Assembly: GCF_003604215.1 (NCBI RefSeq)
Contig: NZ_QXGS01000009.1
Span: 62,001-126,000, forward strand
From: Teichococcus vastitatis
GTDB taxonomy: Bacteria > Pseudomonadota > Alphaproteobacteria > Acetobacterales > Acetobacteraceae
Direction: 5' to 3'
DNA: 64,000 nucleotides
Shown: positions 34,038 through 43,140 of the stretch, one piece after another
Layout of the letters: every line of letters starts with the position of its first letter
How positions within the stretch are numbered: the stretch's first letter is position 1
Made by a program: the position numbers and the translations under genes
Notes under the pieces: model-generated
The model's database searches: none
Told to the model about the DNA's origin: nothing
Seen by the model: only the letters and a program-made list of their open reading frames with translations

Positions 34038-35201
34038 TCAGCCCTTCAAAAGGCTGCGCTCCGCGATGCGCGCATACAGCGCCGCCCCGAAAGGAATGGC
34101 GTCGTCGTTGAAGTTGTAATGCGGATTGTGCGGCGCGGCGCCCGGCCCGTTGCCCACATGGATGTACGCGCCAGTTGATTTCTCCAGCATGAAGGAGAAG
34201 TCCTCCGAGCCCATCAGCGGCGCGCGGTCCCGCACCACCTGGCTCTCGCCAACCAGCTCGGCCGCGGCGTCGGCGAAGGCTGTGCTGCACTCGGCGTCGT
34301 TCATCAGCGGGGCGAAGATCAGGCGGTAATCCAGCTCCGCCGTGGCGCCGAAGCCCGCCGCGACGCCTTCCGCCACGCGCCGCATCGCCGCCTGGATCTG
34401 GTCCGACACGGCGGTGGAGAAGAACCGGGCCGTCCCCGACAGCGTGGCCGATTGCGGGATGACGTTGTACGCATCGCCGCCCGTGATCTTGGTGACGCTG
34501 AGCACCGCAGTGTCGCGCGGCGACAGGTTGCGCGCCACGATCGACTGCAGCGCGGTCGCGACGTGGCAGGCGGTCAGCACCGGATCGATGCTGCCTTCCG
34601 GCCGCGCGCCATGCGAACCCTTGCCATGCACGGTGATGTCGAAGAAGGCGCCGCCGGCCATGAAGGCGCCGCTGCCAATGGCGTATTTGCCCACGTCCAG
34701 GTCTGTCGCGTTGTGCATGCCGTACAACGCGTCGCAGGGGAAGCGCTCCAGCAGCCGGTCGTCCAGCATAGCCAGCGCACCGCCGCAGCCTTCCTCGCCG
34801 GGCTGGAAGATCAGGTGCACGGTGCCGTCGAAGTTGCGCGTCTCGGCCAGGTACTTCGCCGCGCCGAGCAGCATCGTGGTGTGGCCGTCATGCCCGCAGG
34901 CATGCATCTTGCCCGTCGTGGTGGAGGCATAGTCAAGTCCGGTCATCTCGGTCATCGGCAGGGCGTCCATATCGGCCCGCAGGCCGATGGCGCGATTGCC
35001 GCTGCCGGCGCGCAGCACGCCCACCACACCGGTGCGGCCGACGCCGCGATGCACCTCGTCGACGCCATATTCCTCCAGCAGGCGGGCCACGATGCCGGCG
35101 GTGCGGTGTTCCTCCAGCCCGAGTTCGGGATGCGCGTGCAGGTCGCGGCGGATGGCGGTCAGGCCGTCATGGTAGCGGCGGATGTGATCCAGGGCGGACA
35201 T
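34038..35201 (-). CDS. M20 amidohydrolase (hippurate hydrolase-like)
   Basis: 387 residues. Metal-site motifs GLRADMDALPM and HACGHDGHTTMLLGAA, with FQPGEEGCGGALAM (catalytic Glu) and C-terminal PLMGSEDFSFMLE, define the M20D amidohydrolase group that hydrolyses N-acyl amino acids such as hippurate. ATG at 35201. It lies 15 bp after the peptide-binding-protein gene on the same strand, so uptake of a peptide or conjugate and its hydrolysis may be linked. Confidence 0.92.
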   Translation of the reverse strand: MSALDHIRRYHDGLTAIRRDLHAHPELGLEEHRTAGIVARLLEEYGVDEVHRGVGRTGVVGVLRAGSGNRAIGLRADMDALPMTEMTGLDYASTTTGKMHACGHDGHTTMLLGAAKYLAETRNFDGTVHLIFQPGEEGCGGALAMLDDRLLERFPCDALYGMHNATDLDVGKYAIGSGAFMAGGAFFDITVHGKGSHGARPEGSIDPVLTACHVATALQSIVARNLSPRDTAVLSVTKITGGDAYNVIPQSATLSGTARFFSTAVSDQIQAAMRRVAEGVAAGFGATAELDYRLIFAPLMNDAECSTAFADAAAELVGESQVVRDRAPLMGSEDFSFMLEKSTGAYIHVGNGPGAAPHNPHYNFNDDAIPFGAALYARIAERSLLKG

Positions 35202-35216
35202 GGTGATTCCTCGAAG

Positions 35217-36797
35217 TCAGGCGCGGCGCGCATTCCAGAAGACGAACAACCCGTCGACCACGTCACGCAGATCCTTGCGATACGCGGTTTTGTAGAAATA
35301 CTGGCCGAGCGGCAGGAACGGCACTTCGCGCATGGCGACCGACTGGATCTCCCGGGCGACACTCTTCTGCGCCTCCAGATCGGGCGCATCGAGCCATTCC
35401 TCGCGCAGTTCCCCGAGGCGCGGGATATCGGCCCAGCCAAAGAAGCCGCTCTCCCCGCTGGTGCGCAGCACCTGCGTCGTCACCGGGTTGATCATGTCGA
35501 GCCCGGCCCAGGTGGTGTTGAACATGTTCCAGCCACCCTGCTCCGGTGGCGCCTTGCTGGCGCGGCGCTGCACCAGCGTGCCCCAGTCCGACACCACATA
35601 GTCGACATTCATGCCAAGCTTCTTCAGCAGATCGTGGCACACATCGCCCAGCGCCGACAGCACCGGCTGGTCGGAGGGCGACATCAGCACCACCTGCTCC
35701 CCCTTGTAGCCGGCATCCTGCAAGGCCTGCCGGGAACGCTCCAGCCCCGGCGGCGTGCCGAACACGTCGAGCGAGGCTCGGGTCGCCATCGGCGTGTCCG
35801 GGGTGAAGATGCCGACCGGCGCGCGCCACAGGCTGGGATCAGTTCCGGCGGCGGCCGTCATGAAATCGTCCTGGTTGACGGCGCCGAGCACCGCGCGCCG
35901 GATCGCCGGATTGTTGAAGGGCGGATAAAGCTGGTTGAATATGCCCGTCCCCAGGGTGCCGAGCGGGGTCGCGCGCATCGTGGAAATATTGCGATGGCCT
36001 TCCAGCAGCGGCAGCAGGTCGTTGGGCGGGTTCTCCCACCAATCCACCTCGCCGTTCTGCAGGGCGGCCGTGGCGGTCCCCGGATCAGGCATCACCTGCC
36101 ATTCGACCCGATCGAAATGCACCCGCTTCGGCCCCGCCGCCCAGGACACGGCCTCGGATTCGCGTGGCTTGTAGCGGGTGAATTTCTCATACACCACGCG
36201 GGCGCCGACCACGCGTTCATCACCTTTCCAGCGGAACGGGCCCGAGCCGATCAGTTCCGGGATCGGCTGCGTCGGCGAGGTGGTGGCCAGCCGCTCGGGC
36301 ATGATGAACAGGGCTGAGGGCCCGACCTTGCCGAGCGCGTCGAGCATGGCGCCGAAGGGCCGCTTCAGGCGGATGGTGAAGGTGCGGTCATCCGGCGCCG
36401 CCATCTCCTCCGTGCGCGCCAGCAGCGCCTGGCCCAGGGCATCGCGCTGTGCCCATCGCCGGATCGAGGCGACGCAGTCACGGCCGCGCACCGGCTCGCC
36501 GTCATGGAACAGCAGGCCTTCGCGCAGCCGGAAGGTCCACAGCTTGCCGTCATTCTCGATGGTATGGCCCTGCACCATCTGCGGCTGGGCGCGCAGTTCG
36601 GAATCGAGGCCATAGAGCTGATCCCAGATCAGCAGGCCATGGGTGCGGGTGATGTAGGCGGTGGTCAGCACCGGATCGGTCACGGTGAGGTCGGACTGCG
36701 GCACGTATTTCAGGACGCGCGCATTTGCCGGCTGGGCCAACGAGGGCCGGGCGAGGGCAGCGGCCGCGGCGGCGGCCATCAGGGTACGGCGGTGCAT
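35217..36797 (-). CDS. Peptide/opine-type ABC transporter substrate-binding protein (SBP_bac_5)
   Basis: 526 residues. A Sec/Tat-like leader MHRRTLMAAAAAAALARPSLAQP is followed by RVLKYVPQSDLTVTDPVLTTAYITRTHGLLIWDQLYGLD and FRLREGLLFHDGEPVRGRDCVASIRRWAQRD, standard family 5 binding-protein features. It would deliver a peptide or similar solute to a DppBCDF-type transporter, but no permease or ATPase gene is adjacent. ATG at 36797 has AGGT about 7 nt before; the longer frame upstream is not protein-like. Paired with the M20 amidohydrolase. Confidence 0.9.
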   Translation of the reverse strand: MHRRTLMAAAAAAALARPSLAQPANARVLKYVPQSDLTVTDPVLTTAYITRTHGLLIWDQLYGLDSELRAQPQMVQGHTIENDGKLWTFRLREGLLFHDGEPVRGRDCVASIRRWAQRDALGQALLARTEEMAAPDDRTFTIRLKRPFGAMLDALGKVGPSALFIMPERLATTSPTQPIPELIGSGPFRWKGDERVVGARVVYEKFTRYKPRESEAVSWAAGPKRVHFDRVEWQVMPDPGTATAALQNGEVDWWENPPNDLLPLLEGHRNISTMRATPLGTLGTGIFNQLYPPFNNPAIRRAVLGAVNQDDFMTAAAGTDPSLWRAPVGIFTPDTPMATRASLDVFGTPPGLERSRQALQDAGYKGEQVVLMSPSDQPVLSALGDVCHDLLKKLGMNVDYVVSDWGTLVQRRASKAPPEQGGWNMFNTTWAGLDMINPVTTQVLRTSGESGFFGWADIPRLGELREEWLDAPDLEAQKSVAREIQSVAMREVPFLPLGQYFYKTAYRKDLRDVVDGLFVFWNARRA

Positions 36798-36921
36798 GGA
36801 AACCTGTCTCCGAGCCATGGACCAGGACTGGCGATGGCCTCTGCCGGGCCTCTGCCGCCAGAAAGCACGCCGGTGCCGGACCGGGCAAGGGCCGCTCGGT
36901 CCGCGCCGCAACCCGCAGACG

Positions 36922-38648
36922 TCAGCCGGTCTGCAATTCCAGGCTGCGCGCCGGAACCAGTACCGGAACCAGCGCCGGATCCACCGTCGCCATCAGCGTG
37001 CCGAAGGGCGGCAGCATGGCCACCGCCTCGCCCTCTTCGACCTCGATCCAGGCGCCGAGTCCCGCCACGTCCGGCAGCACCGTGGCGCCGCCCAGTTCGG
37101 GGATCCTGAGCCGTGCTGGCTCGGCCGATAGGTTGAACAAAACCAGGATGCTCTGGCGCCCATGTTCGCGCACCAGTCCCACGACCGGCGCCGGCAGGTC
37201 GAGTTGCCGCTGGGTCCCCCGCATCAGCGCGGGACAGGCCCGGCGCAGCCCGATCGCCCGCCGCCACATCTGCAGCAGGCTGGCCGGATCGGCTTCCTGT
37301 CGGTCCACGGCCAGGGCCCGATGGACCTCGGGCACCGGCAGCCACGGCCTGGCCTCGGAGAAGCCGGCATTCGGCTGGGCGAAGGCCCAGGGCATCGGCG
37401 TCCGGCTGCCGTCGCGGCCGCGGAATTCCGGCCAATAGGTCAGGCCGAAGGGATCGCGGACATCCTGCAACAGCAACTCGGCCTCGGGCAGGCCTAGTTC
37501 CTCGCCCTGGTACAGGCAGACGCTGCCACGTAGCGACAGCAGCAGCATGGCGAGCAACCGCACGAAGCGCGGATCGCCATCCTGCGCGCCGGGCGGCTTC
37601 CAGCGGCTCGCCGCCCGCTCCACGTCGTGGTTGGAGAAGGACCAGCAGGGCCAGCCTGGCGTCGAGGCGTCGGCCGCCGCGGCCTCGATCAGGCCATTCA
37701 CCGTGGCCTGGTCGAAGCCGCCGCGCAGCGGCCGCAAGGTATAGGCCATGTGCAGCCGCTCTTCCCCCGCCGTGTAGCGCCGCACGCGGTTGAAAGCGCC
37801 GTCCTGACTGGAAACCTCACCCAGCGTGGTGGTGCCCGGGTAGCGGTCGGTCAATGCGCGGATCCGGCCCAGAATAGCCAGCGTATCCGGATGCATCATG
37901 TCGTTGTGGTGGCTCTGCAGCCCGAACAGCTTCGCCGGTACCTGCCCGTCTGCCGTGGGGCGTGCCGGGTTGCCGCGGAGCAGCGGAGCAGCGGAGCAGC
38001 GGAGCAGCGGAGCAGCGGGTCGTGGGCCAGGAAGTCGATGGCGTCGAGGCGGAAGCCGTCGACGCCCCGCTTCAGCCAGAACTCGCCCACCTCCAGCACC
38101 GCATCCAACGTCGCCGGGTTGGCAAGGTTCAGGCTGGGCTGGCTGTCCAGGAAATGGCGCAGGAAGTATTGCCGGCGGCGCGGTTCCCATTTCCAGGCCG
38201 GCCCGCCGAATACGCTGAGCCAATTGTTGGGCGGCGTGCCGTCCGGCGCGGGATCAGCCCAGACATACCAATCGGCCTCAGTCGCGGTGCGGGCGGTGCG
38301 GCTGCGCTGGAATCAGGGGTGCTGGTCGGAGGTATGGCCGCCTACCAGGTCGAGCAGCACCCTCAACCCCAGGCGGTGCGCCTTGGCGAGCACGCGGTCG
38401 AAATCCTCCAGCCTGCCGAACTGCGGATCGATCGCGACGTGATCGGAAATGTCGTAGCCGAAATCGCGCCCGGGCGAGGCGTAGAAAGGGCAGATCCAGA
38501 TGGCATCCACGCCCAGGCTGGCGATGTGCTCCAGCCGCGCCTCGATTCCTGGCAGGTCACCGATGCCGTCGCCATTGCTGTCCGCGACGCTGCGCGGGTA
38601 AATCTGGTACAATACTGCGCCGCGCCACCATTCCGCGTCAGCCACCAT
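36922..38648 (-). pseudogene. GH13 alpha-glucosidase, broken by in-frame TGA and octamer-repeat frameshift
   Basis: An alpha-glucosidase (GH13, oligo-1,6-glucosidase group) whose parts remain recognisable: WWRGAVLYQIYPRSVADSNGDG at the start, DLVGGHTSDQHP, then GVDGFRLDAIDF with the nucleophile Asp, GEVSSQ with the acid/base Glu, and FSNHDVERA. Two lesions are visible. TGA at 38315-38313 replaces a Trp codon expected in HPWFQ; the frame continues sensibly beyond it (RSRTARTATEADWYVW). At 38018-37975 five copies of an 8-bp unit shift the frame: one copy would give the expected HDPLLRGNPARPTADG. The C-terminal 350 codons are intact in the shifted frame. Confidence 0.85.
37975..38018. repeat. 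Octanucleotide tandem repeat (GCGGAGCA x5.5) in the GH13 gene
   Basis: Five exact tandem copies of GCGGAGCA plus GCGG. On the coding (minus) strand the unit is TGCTCCGC, encoding a repeating LLRCSAAP. Eight is not a multiple of three, so copy number sets the frame: 1, 4 or 7 units join the two halves of the enzyme, while the 5 present do not. Confidence 0.9.
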
Positions 38649-38988
38649 CTTGGGCCTCCTGTTCTGGAATTCCCGGCGTGCCCTGCTCGCATCGCCACCG
38701 AACCGGGCTGTTTTAGCCCCGCCCTACTACTCGCGGTTTTGTGATCGAGCGGCAATCAAAAAAGCTTGGCCGTTGACGATCTGTTGGGCCGACCGTGTCT
38801 CGGGACTGCCTCCTGCGCGTGTCCGTTTCAGGCTGGCCACCAGTTCTTGCCGCTTGTATTCCATCGTTGTACAACTATAGATTGCAGAACATCTCGTGCT
38901 AGGGAAGATCGCGCATCCGGTACGCTTCTCCGCTCAACCATTAGGTTGCCGGACCAAGCTCGTCGCCGGAAGACGGGGAGCCAGCGCC
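38649..38988. other. Non-coding promoter region between GH13 pseudogene and sensor kinase
   Basis: 340 bp, relatively AT-rich in parts (38705-38775), with no credible gene. It contains a well-formed sigma-70-type promoter with an internal palindrome (38854-38881, listed separately). The divergent GH13 promoter must lie in its left half, where GGTTTTGTGATCG and CAATCAAAAAAGC are the only AT-rich blocks; I cannot place its -35/-10. Confidence 0.5.
38854..38881 (+). promoter_or_regulatory. Sigma-70-type promoter with GTTGTACAAC palindrome in the spacer
   Basis: TTGTAT (38854-38859), 16-bp spacer, TATAGA (38876-38881). The spacer ends in the perfect palindrome GTTGTACAAC (38866-38875), well placed for a repressor that blocks polymerase. 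It reads toward the sensor kinase whose start lies about 100 bp on. The -10 and spacer length equal those of the toxin-antitoxin promoter at 48159. Confidence 0.55.
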
Positions 38989-40230
38989 GTGAGACGTGCC
39001 ACGCCATTCGATCAGCCGATGGATGCTGACACGGCTGCCTTGTCAGCCCTGCCCCCCTTCGTCACCGACACGCCAGAGGTCCTTGCCGTCGGCACCTGGC
39101 CCGGCTGGCCGGGCGCCGGTTGCGCCACGCCGCTGCATCGAGCGATTGACCAGGTCACCGACCTCGCGTGCGCCAGCTTCGGCACCACTGCTGCCCTGGC
39201 CTGCTTTCGCGGGCAGGTGCCCGACGGGCTGGAACTGGCTTCAAGCCCGGACGGCCCGAGGGGTGCGGCGTGGCACTGGCTCACCGAGCAGCACCGCCTG
39301 GTCGTCGTGCCGGATGCACGACGACATCCGGTTCTGGCGGCGTTTCAGCTTCACCTCGGCGAATTGTCGATGCGGTTCTGCGCCGTGGTGCCGCTGATCC
39401 TGCGCGAGACGCAGCGCGGTGTTCTGGTGATCCTGGCAACTGAGCCGAGGCCGCTCGGGCTGCAACCCGAGGAGCAGGCCCGCCTCTGGTCCCTGGCGGA
39501 GTTGCTGACCGGCCAATGGGAGCTGCAACTCCGCCAGCTGGAGATGCTGGAACAGCAGCGCGCCCTGCAGGCTGCGCGGACCGAAGCGGATTGCGCGCAG
39601 TCACGGTTCCAGAAGCTGCTGCAGGAACGCGACTCGGTGATCCAGACGATGGACCATCGCGTCGGCAACGGCCTGCAGATGGTCAATGATGCCTTGTACC
39701 TGCAGGCGCTGGGCCTGGGGGACCGTTTCCTGGCCGATCGCCTCACCGCGGCCGCCGGCAGGATCCAGGCCGTGGCCGACCTGCACACTTGGCTTCGGGG
39801 CCAGCCGTGCGGTCGCTGGATCGCCGTTGAGGAGTATATCGGCACGCTGGTCGAGAGCTTCCGCCGCCTCTTGCCGGACGGCGTGCGGCAGGTGCGCACG
39901 GAATTCGGCCACGACATCCGGCTGAGTGCGCTGGATGCGCCGCGCCTCGGCATGGTGGCGTGGGAATTGCTGTTCAACGCGATGCGGCACGGCACCGGAA
40001 CCGTCACTCTGCAGCTGCGGCACGAGCCATCCTGCGGCAGGCTCCGCATCCTGGTCACGGATCAGGGTCCCGGCTTCGAACCCGCGGCCTGTGCCGGCGC
40101 AGGCGGGCGTGACCATGGCTGCTCCGGGCTGGAACTGATCCGCTTGATCGGCGGCGGGCAACCGGTGGAGGTGAACGGATCATCCCCCACTACTGTCGGT
40201 ATGTTGCTGGACATCTCCCCGGAAGGTTGA
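38989..40230 (+). CDS. GAF / HisKA_2 sensor histidine kinase
   Basis: 413 residues. A GAF-like sensor (about 40-200, TPLHRAIDQVTDLACASFGTTAALACFRG to GVLVILATEPRP), a coiled linker, a HisKA_2 dimerisation domain with the phospho-acceptor His in QTMDHRVGNGLQMVND, and an HATPase_c domain (MVAWELLFNAMRHGTGTVTLQL; TDQGPGFEP). This is the soluble kinase type common in Alphaproteobacteria, often in the general stress response. GTG at 38989 is 8 nt after GGGGAG; an ATG at 39019 is also possible. No response regulator is adjacent. Confidence 0.85.
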   Translation: MRRATPFDQPMDADTAALSALPPFVTDTPEVLAVGTWPGWPGAGCATPLHRAIDQVTDLACASFGTTAALACFRGQVPDGLELASSPDGPRGAAWHWLTEQHRLVVVPDARRHPVLAAFQLHLGELSMRFCAVVPLILRETQRGVLVILATEPRPLGLQPEEQARLWSLAELLTGQWELQLRQLEMLEQQRALQAARTEADCAQSRFQKLLQERDSVIQTMDHRVGNGLQMVNDALYLQALGLGDRFLADRLTAAAGRIQAVADLHTWLRGQPCGRWIAVEEYIGTLVESFRRLLPDGVRQVRTEFGHDIRLSALDAPRLGMVAWELLFNAMRHGTGTVTLQLRHEPSCGRLRILVTDQGPGFEPAACAGAGGRDHGCSGLELIRLIGGGQPVEVNGSSPTTVGMLLDISPEG

Positions 40231-40368
40231 ACCTTCGTGGTGGATTTCCAGGGATCCGGTCCCGAAACCGCTTGAACGGCTCGGCTCCCACTCTCTACGC
40301 ATAGAGGGCCTCCAGCGGAGCGGCCCCGGCATGCGCCATTTCCTGCCCTTTTCTAACAGGTCTTCCCG

Positions 40369-42531
40369 ATGATGGATGGTCCAGCGGGCCTGATTGCGAC
40401 CGAGGATGCCACGGAACCCCAGGACAGCCGCGCCATGACGCTCAAGCATGGCGACAGCTTCGCCGTGTTCGGTGCGGATGGCGAGTTGAGCGGTGGATCG
40501 CAAGGCCTCTTCCACCGCGACACCCGGCACCTGTCATTTCTGTGCCTGCGCCTCAACGGGCTCCGGCCGCAGCAACTCAGCGCCGGCCTGCAATCCGATA
40601 ACTCGGCACTGACGGCAGACCTGACCAATCCGGCGCTGCCCGATAACGGATTCGGCGCTCCCCTGCTGCGCGGCCAGCTGCATCTGCGGCGGACGCGTTT
40701 CCTGTGGAACGGCACCTGGCATGAAAGGCTGGCCATCCGCAATTTCTCGGGTGCCGCTTGCCGATTCCGCCTGGAATTCCATTTCGCCGCCGACTTCGCG
40801 GATCTGTTCGAAGTGCGCGGTCGCCGCCGACCGGCCCATGGCGAACATCATCGCCCCGGCCTTATCGGCAACGGCGTGTGCCTGTCGTATACAGGTCTTG
40901 ACGGCACCGACCGGCGGACGGCCCTGTGCTTCGATCCGGCGCCGCGGCTGCTCGAGGCTCAACGCGCGGTCCACGACATCACCCTGCCAGCCAATGGCCG
41001 CACCACCCTCTTCCTGTCGGTGCGCTGCGGTGACGGAACGGCGCTGCCGCCGCGGCATGGTTTCGGCGCGGCCCTACATCAGTCCCGCGCCGCACGCCAT
41101 GCCGCGCGGGCGCGGGTGGCGCGGGTGGACAGCAATGATCCGCTGCTCGACGCGGTTCTGCACCGCTCCACCGCCGATCTGGCGATGCTGGTCACCGATA
41201 CGCCGCACGGACCTTACCCCTATGCCGGCACGCCCTGGTACAGCACGCCATTCGGCCGCGACGCCTTGATCACGGCATGGCAGACCTTGTGGCTCGACCC
41301 CGCCCTCGCCCACGGCGTGCTGCACTTCCTGGCGGCCCACCAGGCGCAGGAGGTCAATCCGGAGAACGATGCCGAACCCGGCAAGATCCTGCACGAGATG
41401 CGCCAAGGCGAGATGGCGCTGCTCGGCGAGGTGCCGTTCCGGCACTATTACGGCAGTGTCGACTCCACGCCGTTGTTCATCATGCTGGCCGGGGCCTACC
41501 TGGATCGTACCGGCGACGTCGCGACGCTGCGGAAGTTGTGGCCGAATATCGAGGCCGCGCTCGGCTGGATCGAACAGCATGGCGACTCAGACGGCGACGG
41601 CTTCGTCGAGTATCTCCGCAAGACGCCGAACGGCTTGATCAATCAGGGTTGGAAGGACAGCCATGACGCGATCTTCCACGCCGACGGCACCATGGCGGAG
41701 GGACCGATCGCGCTCGTAGAGCTGCAGGCCTACGCCTACGCGGCGTGGCGGGCCGGGGCGCGCATCGCGCAGGCCGTGGATCGTCCGGACCGCGCCGCCC
41801 AATTGGACGCCTGCGCTGTGGCGCTGCGCGACCGCTTCGACGCAGCCTTCTGGGATGAGGAACTGAACAGCTACGTGTTGGCCCTCGACGGGCAGAAGCA
41901 GCCCTGCCGGGTGCACAGCTCCAATGCCGGCCACGCTCTCTTCGGCGGCATCGCCAGCCGCGAGCGCGCTGGCCGGATGACCGAGGCGCTGCTGGAGCCG
42001 GCCTCCTTCTGCGGCTGGGGCATCCGCACCGTTGCATCGGATGCGGCGCGCTTCAACCCGATGAGCTATCACAACGGCTCCGTCTGGCCGCACGATAACG
42101 CCCTGATCGCGGAGGGCTTCGCGCGATACGGGCACCGCCAAGCCGCCATGCAGGTGTTCCAGGTCCTGCTGCAGGCGGCGAGCCACGATCCCGCGCACCG
42201 GCTGCCGGAGCTGTTCTGCGGCTTCCGGCGGCGCCAGGGGGAAGGCCCGACTCTTTACCCGGTCGCCTGCTCTCCGCAGGCGTGGGCCGCCAGCACCCCG
42301 ATCGCCCTGCTGGGCGTCTGTCTCGGCCTTCGCTTCGAGGCGCATCGCAACACCATCGTGCTGGACGCGCCCATGCTGCCGCCATCAGTCGACCATCTGA
42401 TGCTGCACAATCTGCGGCTCGGCGATGGTGGTGCCGATCTTCTGCTGCGCCGGGTGGGGACGGCGGTGCAACTGGAGGTGCTGCGCCGATCTGGCGGCGT
42501 GCAGGTGAGCCTGCGGCCGGCCACGGACTGA
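40369..42531 (+). CDS. Amylo-alpha-1,6-glucosidase / glycogen debranching-type enzyme
   Basis: 720 residues. An N-terminal domain (MTLKHGDSFAVFGADGELSGGSQGLFHRDTRHLSFLCLRLNGLRPQ, the GDE_N-type bis-domain) precedes a (alpha/alpha)6 catalytic part with GPYPYAGTPWYSTPFGRDALITAWQ, GLINQGWKDSHDAIFHADG and YHNGSVWPHDNALIAEGF. These are marks of the bacterial debranching/trehalose-type glucosidases. Cytoplasmic; would trim alpha-1,6 branches or related glucosides. It is close to the broken GH13 alpha-glucosidase, so a sugar-polymer function may once have been shared. Confidence 0.88.
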   Translation: MMDGPAGLIATEDATEPQDSRAMTLKHGDSFAVFGADGELSGGSQGLFHRDTRHLSFLCLRLNGLRPQQLSAGLQSDNSALTADLTNPALPDNGFGAPLLRGQLHLRRTRFLWNGTWHERLAIRNFSGAACRFRLEFHFAADFADLFEVRGRRRPAHGEHHRPGLIGNGVCLSYTGLDGTDRRTALCFDPAPRLLEAQRAVHDITLPANGRTTLFLSVRCGDGTALPPRHGFGAALHQSRAARHAARARVARVDSNDPLLDAVLHRSTADLAMLVTDTPHGPYPYAGTPWYSTPFGRDALITAWQTLWLDPALAHGVLHFLAAHQAQEVNPENDAEPGKILHEMRQGEMALLGEVPFRHYYGSVDSTPLFIMLAGAYLDRTGDVATLRKLWPNIEAALGWIEQHGDSDGDGFVEYLRKTPNGLINQGWKDSHDAIFHADGTMAEGPIALVELQAYAYAAWRAGARIAQAVDRPDRAAQLDACAVALRDRFDAAFWDEELNSYVLALDGQKQPCRVHSSNAGHALFGGIASRERAGRMTEALLEPASFCGWGIRTVASDAARFNPMSYHNGSVWPHDNALIAEGFARYGHRQAAMQVFQVLLQAASHDPAHRLPELFCGFRRRQGEGPTLYPVACSPQAWAASTPIALLGVCLGLRFEAHRNTIVLDAPMLPPSVDHLMLHNLRLGDGGADLLLRRVGTAVQLEVLRRSGGVQVSLRPATD

Positions 42532-42534
42532 GGA

Positions 42535-43047
42535 TCAGCCGGCGGCCGGGTCCTTGTGGATCGGATCCACCCAGGGCACGTCCTCCGGTCTTTCCACCGG
42601 CTCGATATCCAGGTTCACCACCACCGCCTCATTGTCGCTGCGCACCAGCACGCATTCCAACGTCTCGTCGGAGGAAGCGTTGATCTCCTGGTGCGGCACG
42701 TAGGGCGGCACATAGATGAAATCGCCCGGACCAGCCTCGGCGGTGAACTCGAGCTTCTCGCCCCAGCGCATGCGCGCCCTGCCCTTGATCACGTAGATCA
42801 CGCTCTCCAGCGCGCCATGGTGGTGCGCGCCCGTCTTGGCATTAGCATGGATGTGAACTGTGCCAGCCCAGATCTTCTGCGCCCCCACCCGGGCCAGATT
42901 GATGGCTGCGGCGCGGTTCATGCCCTGGGTCTGCGCCGTCCCCGTGTCGAAGCTGCCGGCCGGAACCACGCGCACCCCGCTGTGCTTCCAGCCATCCTGC
43001 GGCGCCGGCGGCGGCATATCGTGGTGCTCGTGCCCGTCATGCGGCAT
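42535..43047 (-). CDS. Cupin-domain protein with His-rich N-terminus
   Basis: 170 residues. The N-terminus MPHDGHEHHDMPPP is rich in His; a single cupin barrel follows with AKTGAHHHGALESVIYVIKGRARMRWG (motif 1, metal His) and PGDFIYVPPYVPHQEINAS (motif 2). Similar proteins are annotated only as cupins. ATG at 43047 is 8 nt after GAGGAG; the ATG at 43065 would place the ribosome site in the gene. Ends 3 bp from the convergent glucosidase gene. Confidence 0.85.
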   Translation of the reverse strand: MPHDGHEHHDMPPPAPQDGWKHSGVRVVPAGSFDTGTAQTQGMNRAAAINLARVGAQKIWAGTVHIHANAKTGAHHHGALESVIYVIKGRARMRWGEKLEFTAEAGPGDFIYVPPYVPHQEINASSDETLECVLVRSDNEAVVVNLDIEPVERPEDVPWVDPIHKDPAAG

Positions 43048-43124
43048 GGCCTGCTCTCCTCTCATGATTGTCGCAGCGACTGTGTGGGGTACCCTCCGCC
43101 GCGGTCAAGCACCGCGAACCGATG

Positions 43125-43140
43125 AGCTGGCAAGGTTCAC
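43125..43140 (+). repeat. Isolated replication iteron copy overlapping the metalloprotein stop codon
   Basis: AGCTGGCAAGGTTCAC, 15 of 16 bases identical to the origin iteron. Bases 43137-43139 are the TGA stop codon (minus strand) of the HEXXH protein gene, the same relation seen at 31957. It lies 4.7 kb from the main iteron cluster. Confidence 0.75.

Noticed and set aside
38116-38132. GGTTGGCAAGGTTCAG, similar to the replication iteron
   Set aside because: It lies in the conserved coding stretch of the GH13 gene (LNLANPATL) and lacks the flanking GC and the final AC; probably chance from codon use.
40217-40231. GAAGGTTGAACCTTC as a terminator of the sensor kinase gene
   Set aside because: A 7-bp inverted repeat with a one-base centre cannot form a normal hairpin loop and has no T tract; it overlaps the stop codon and may be chance.
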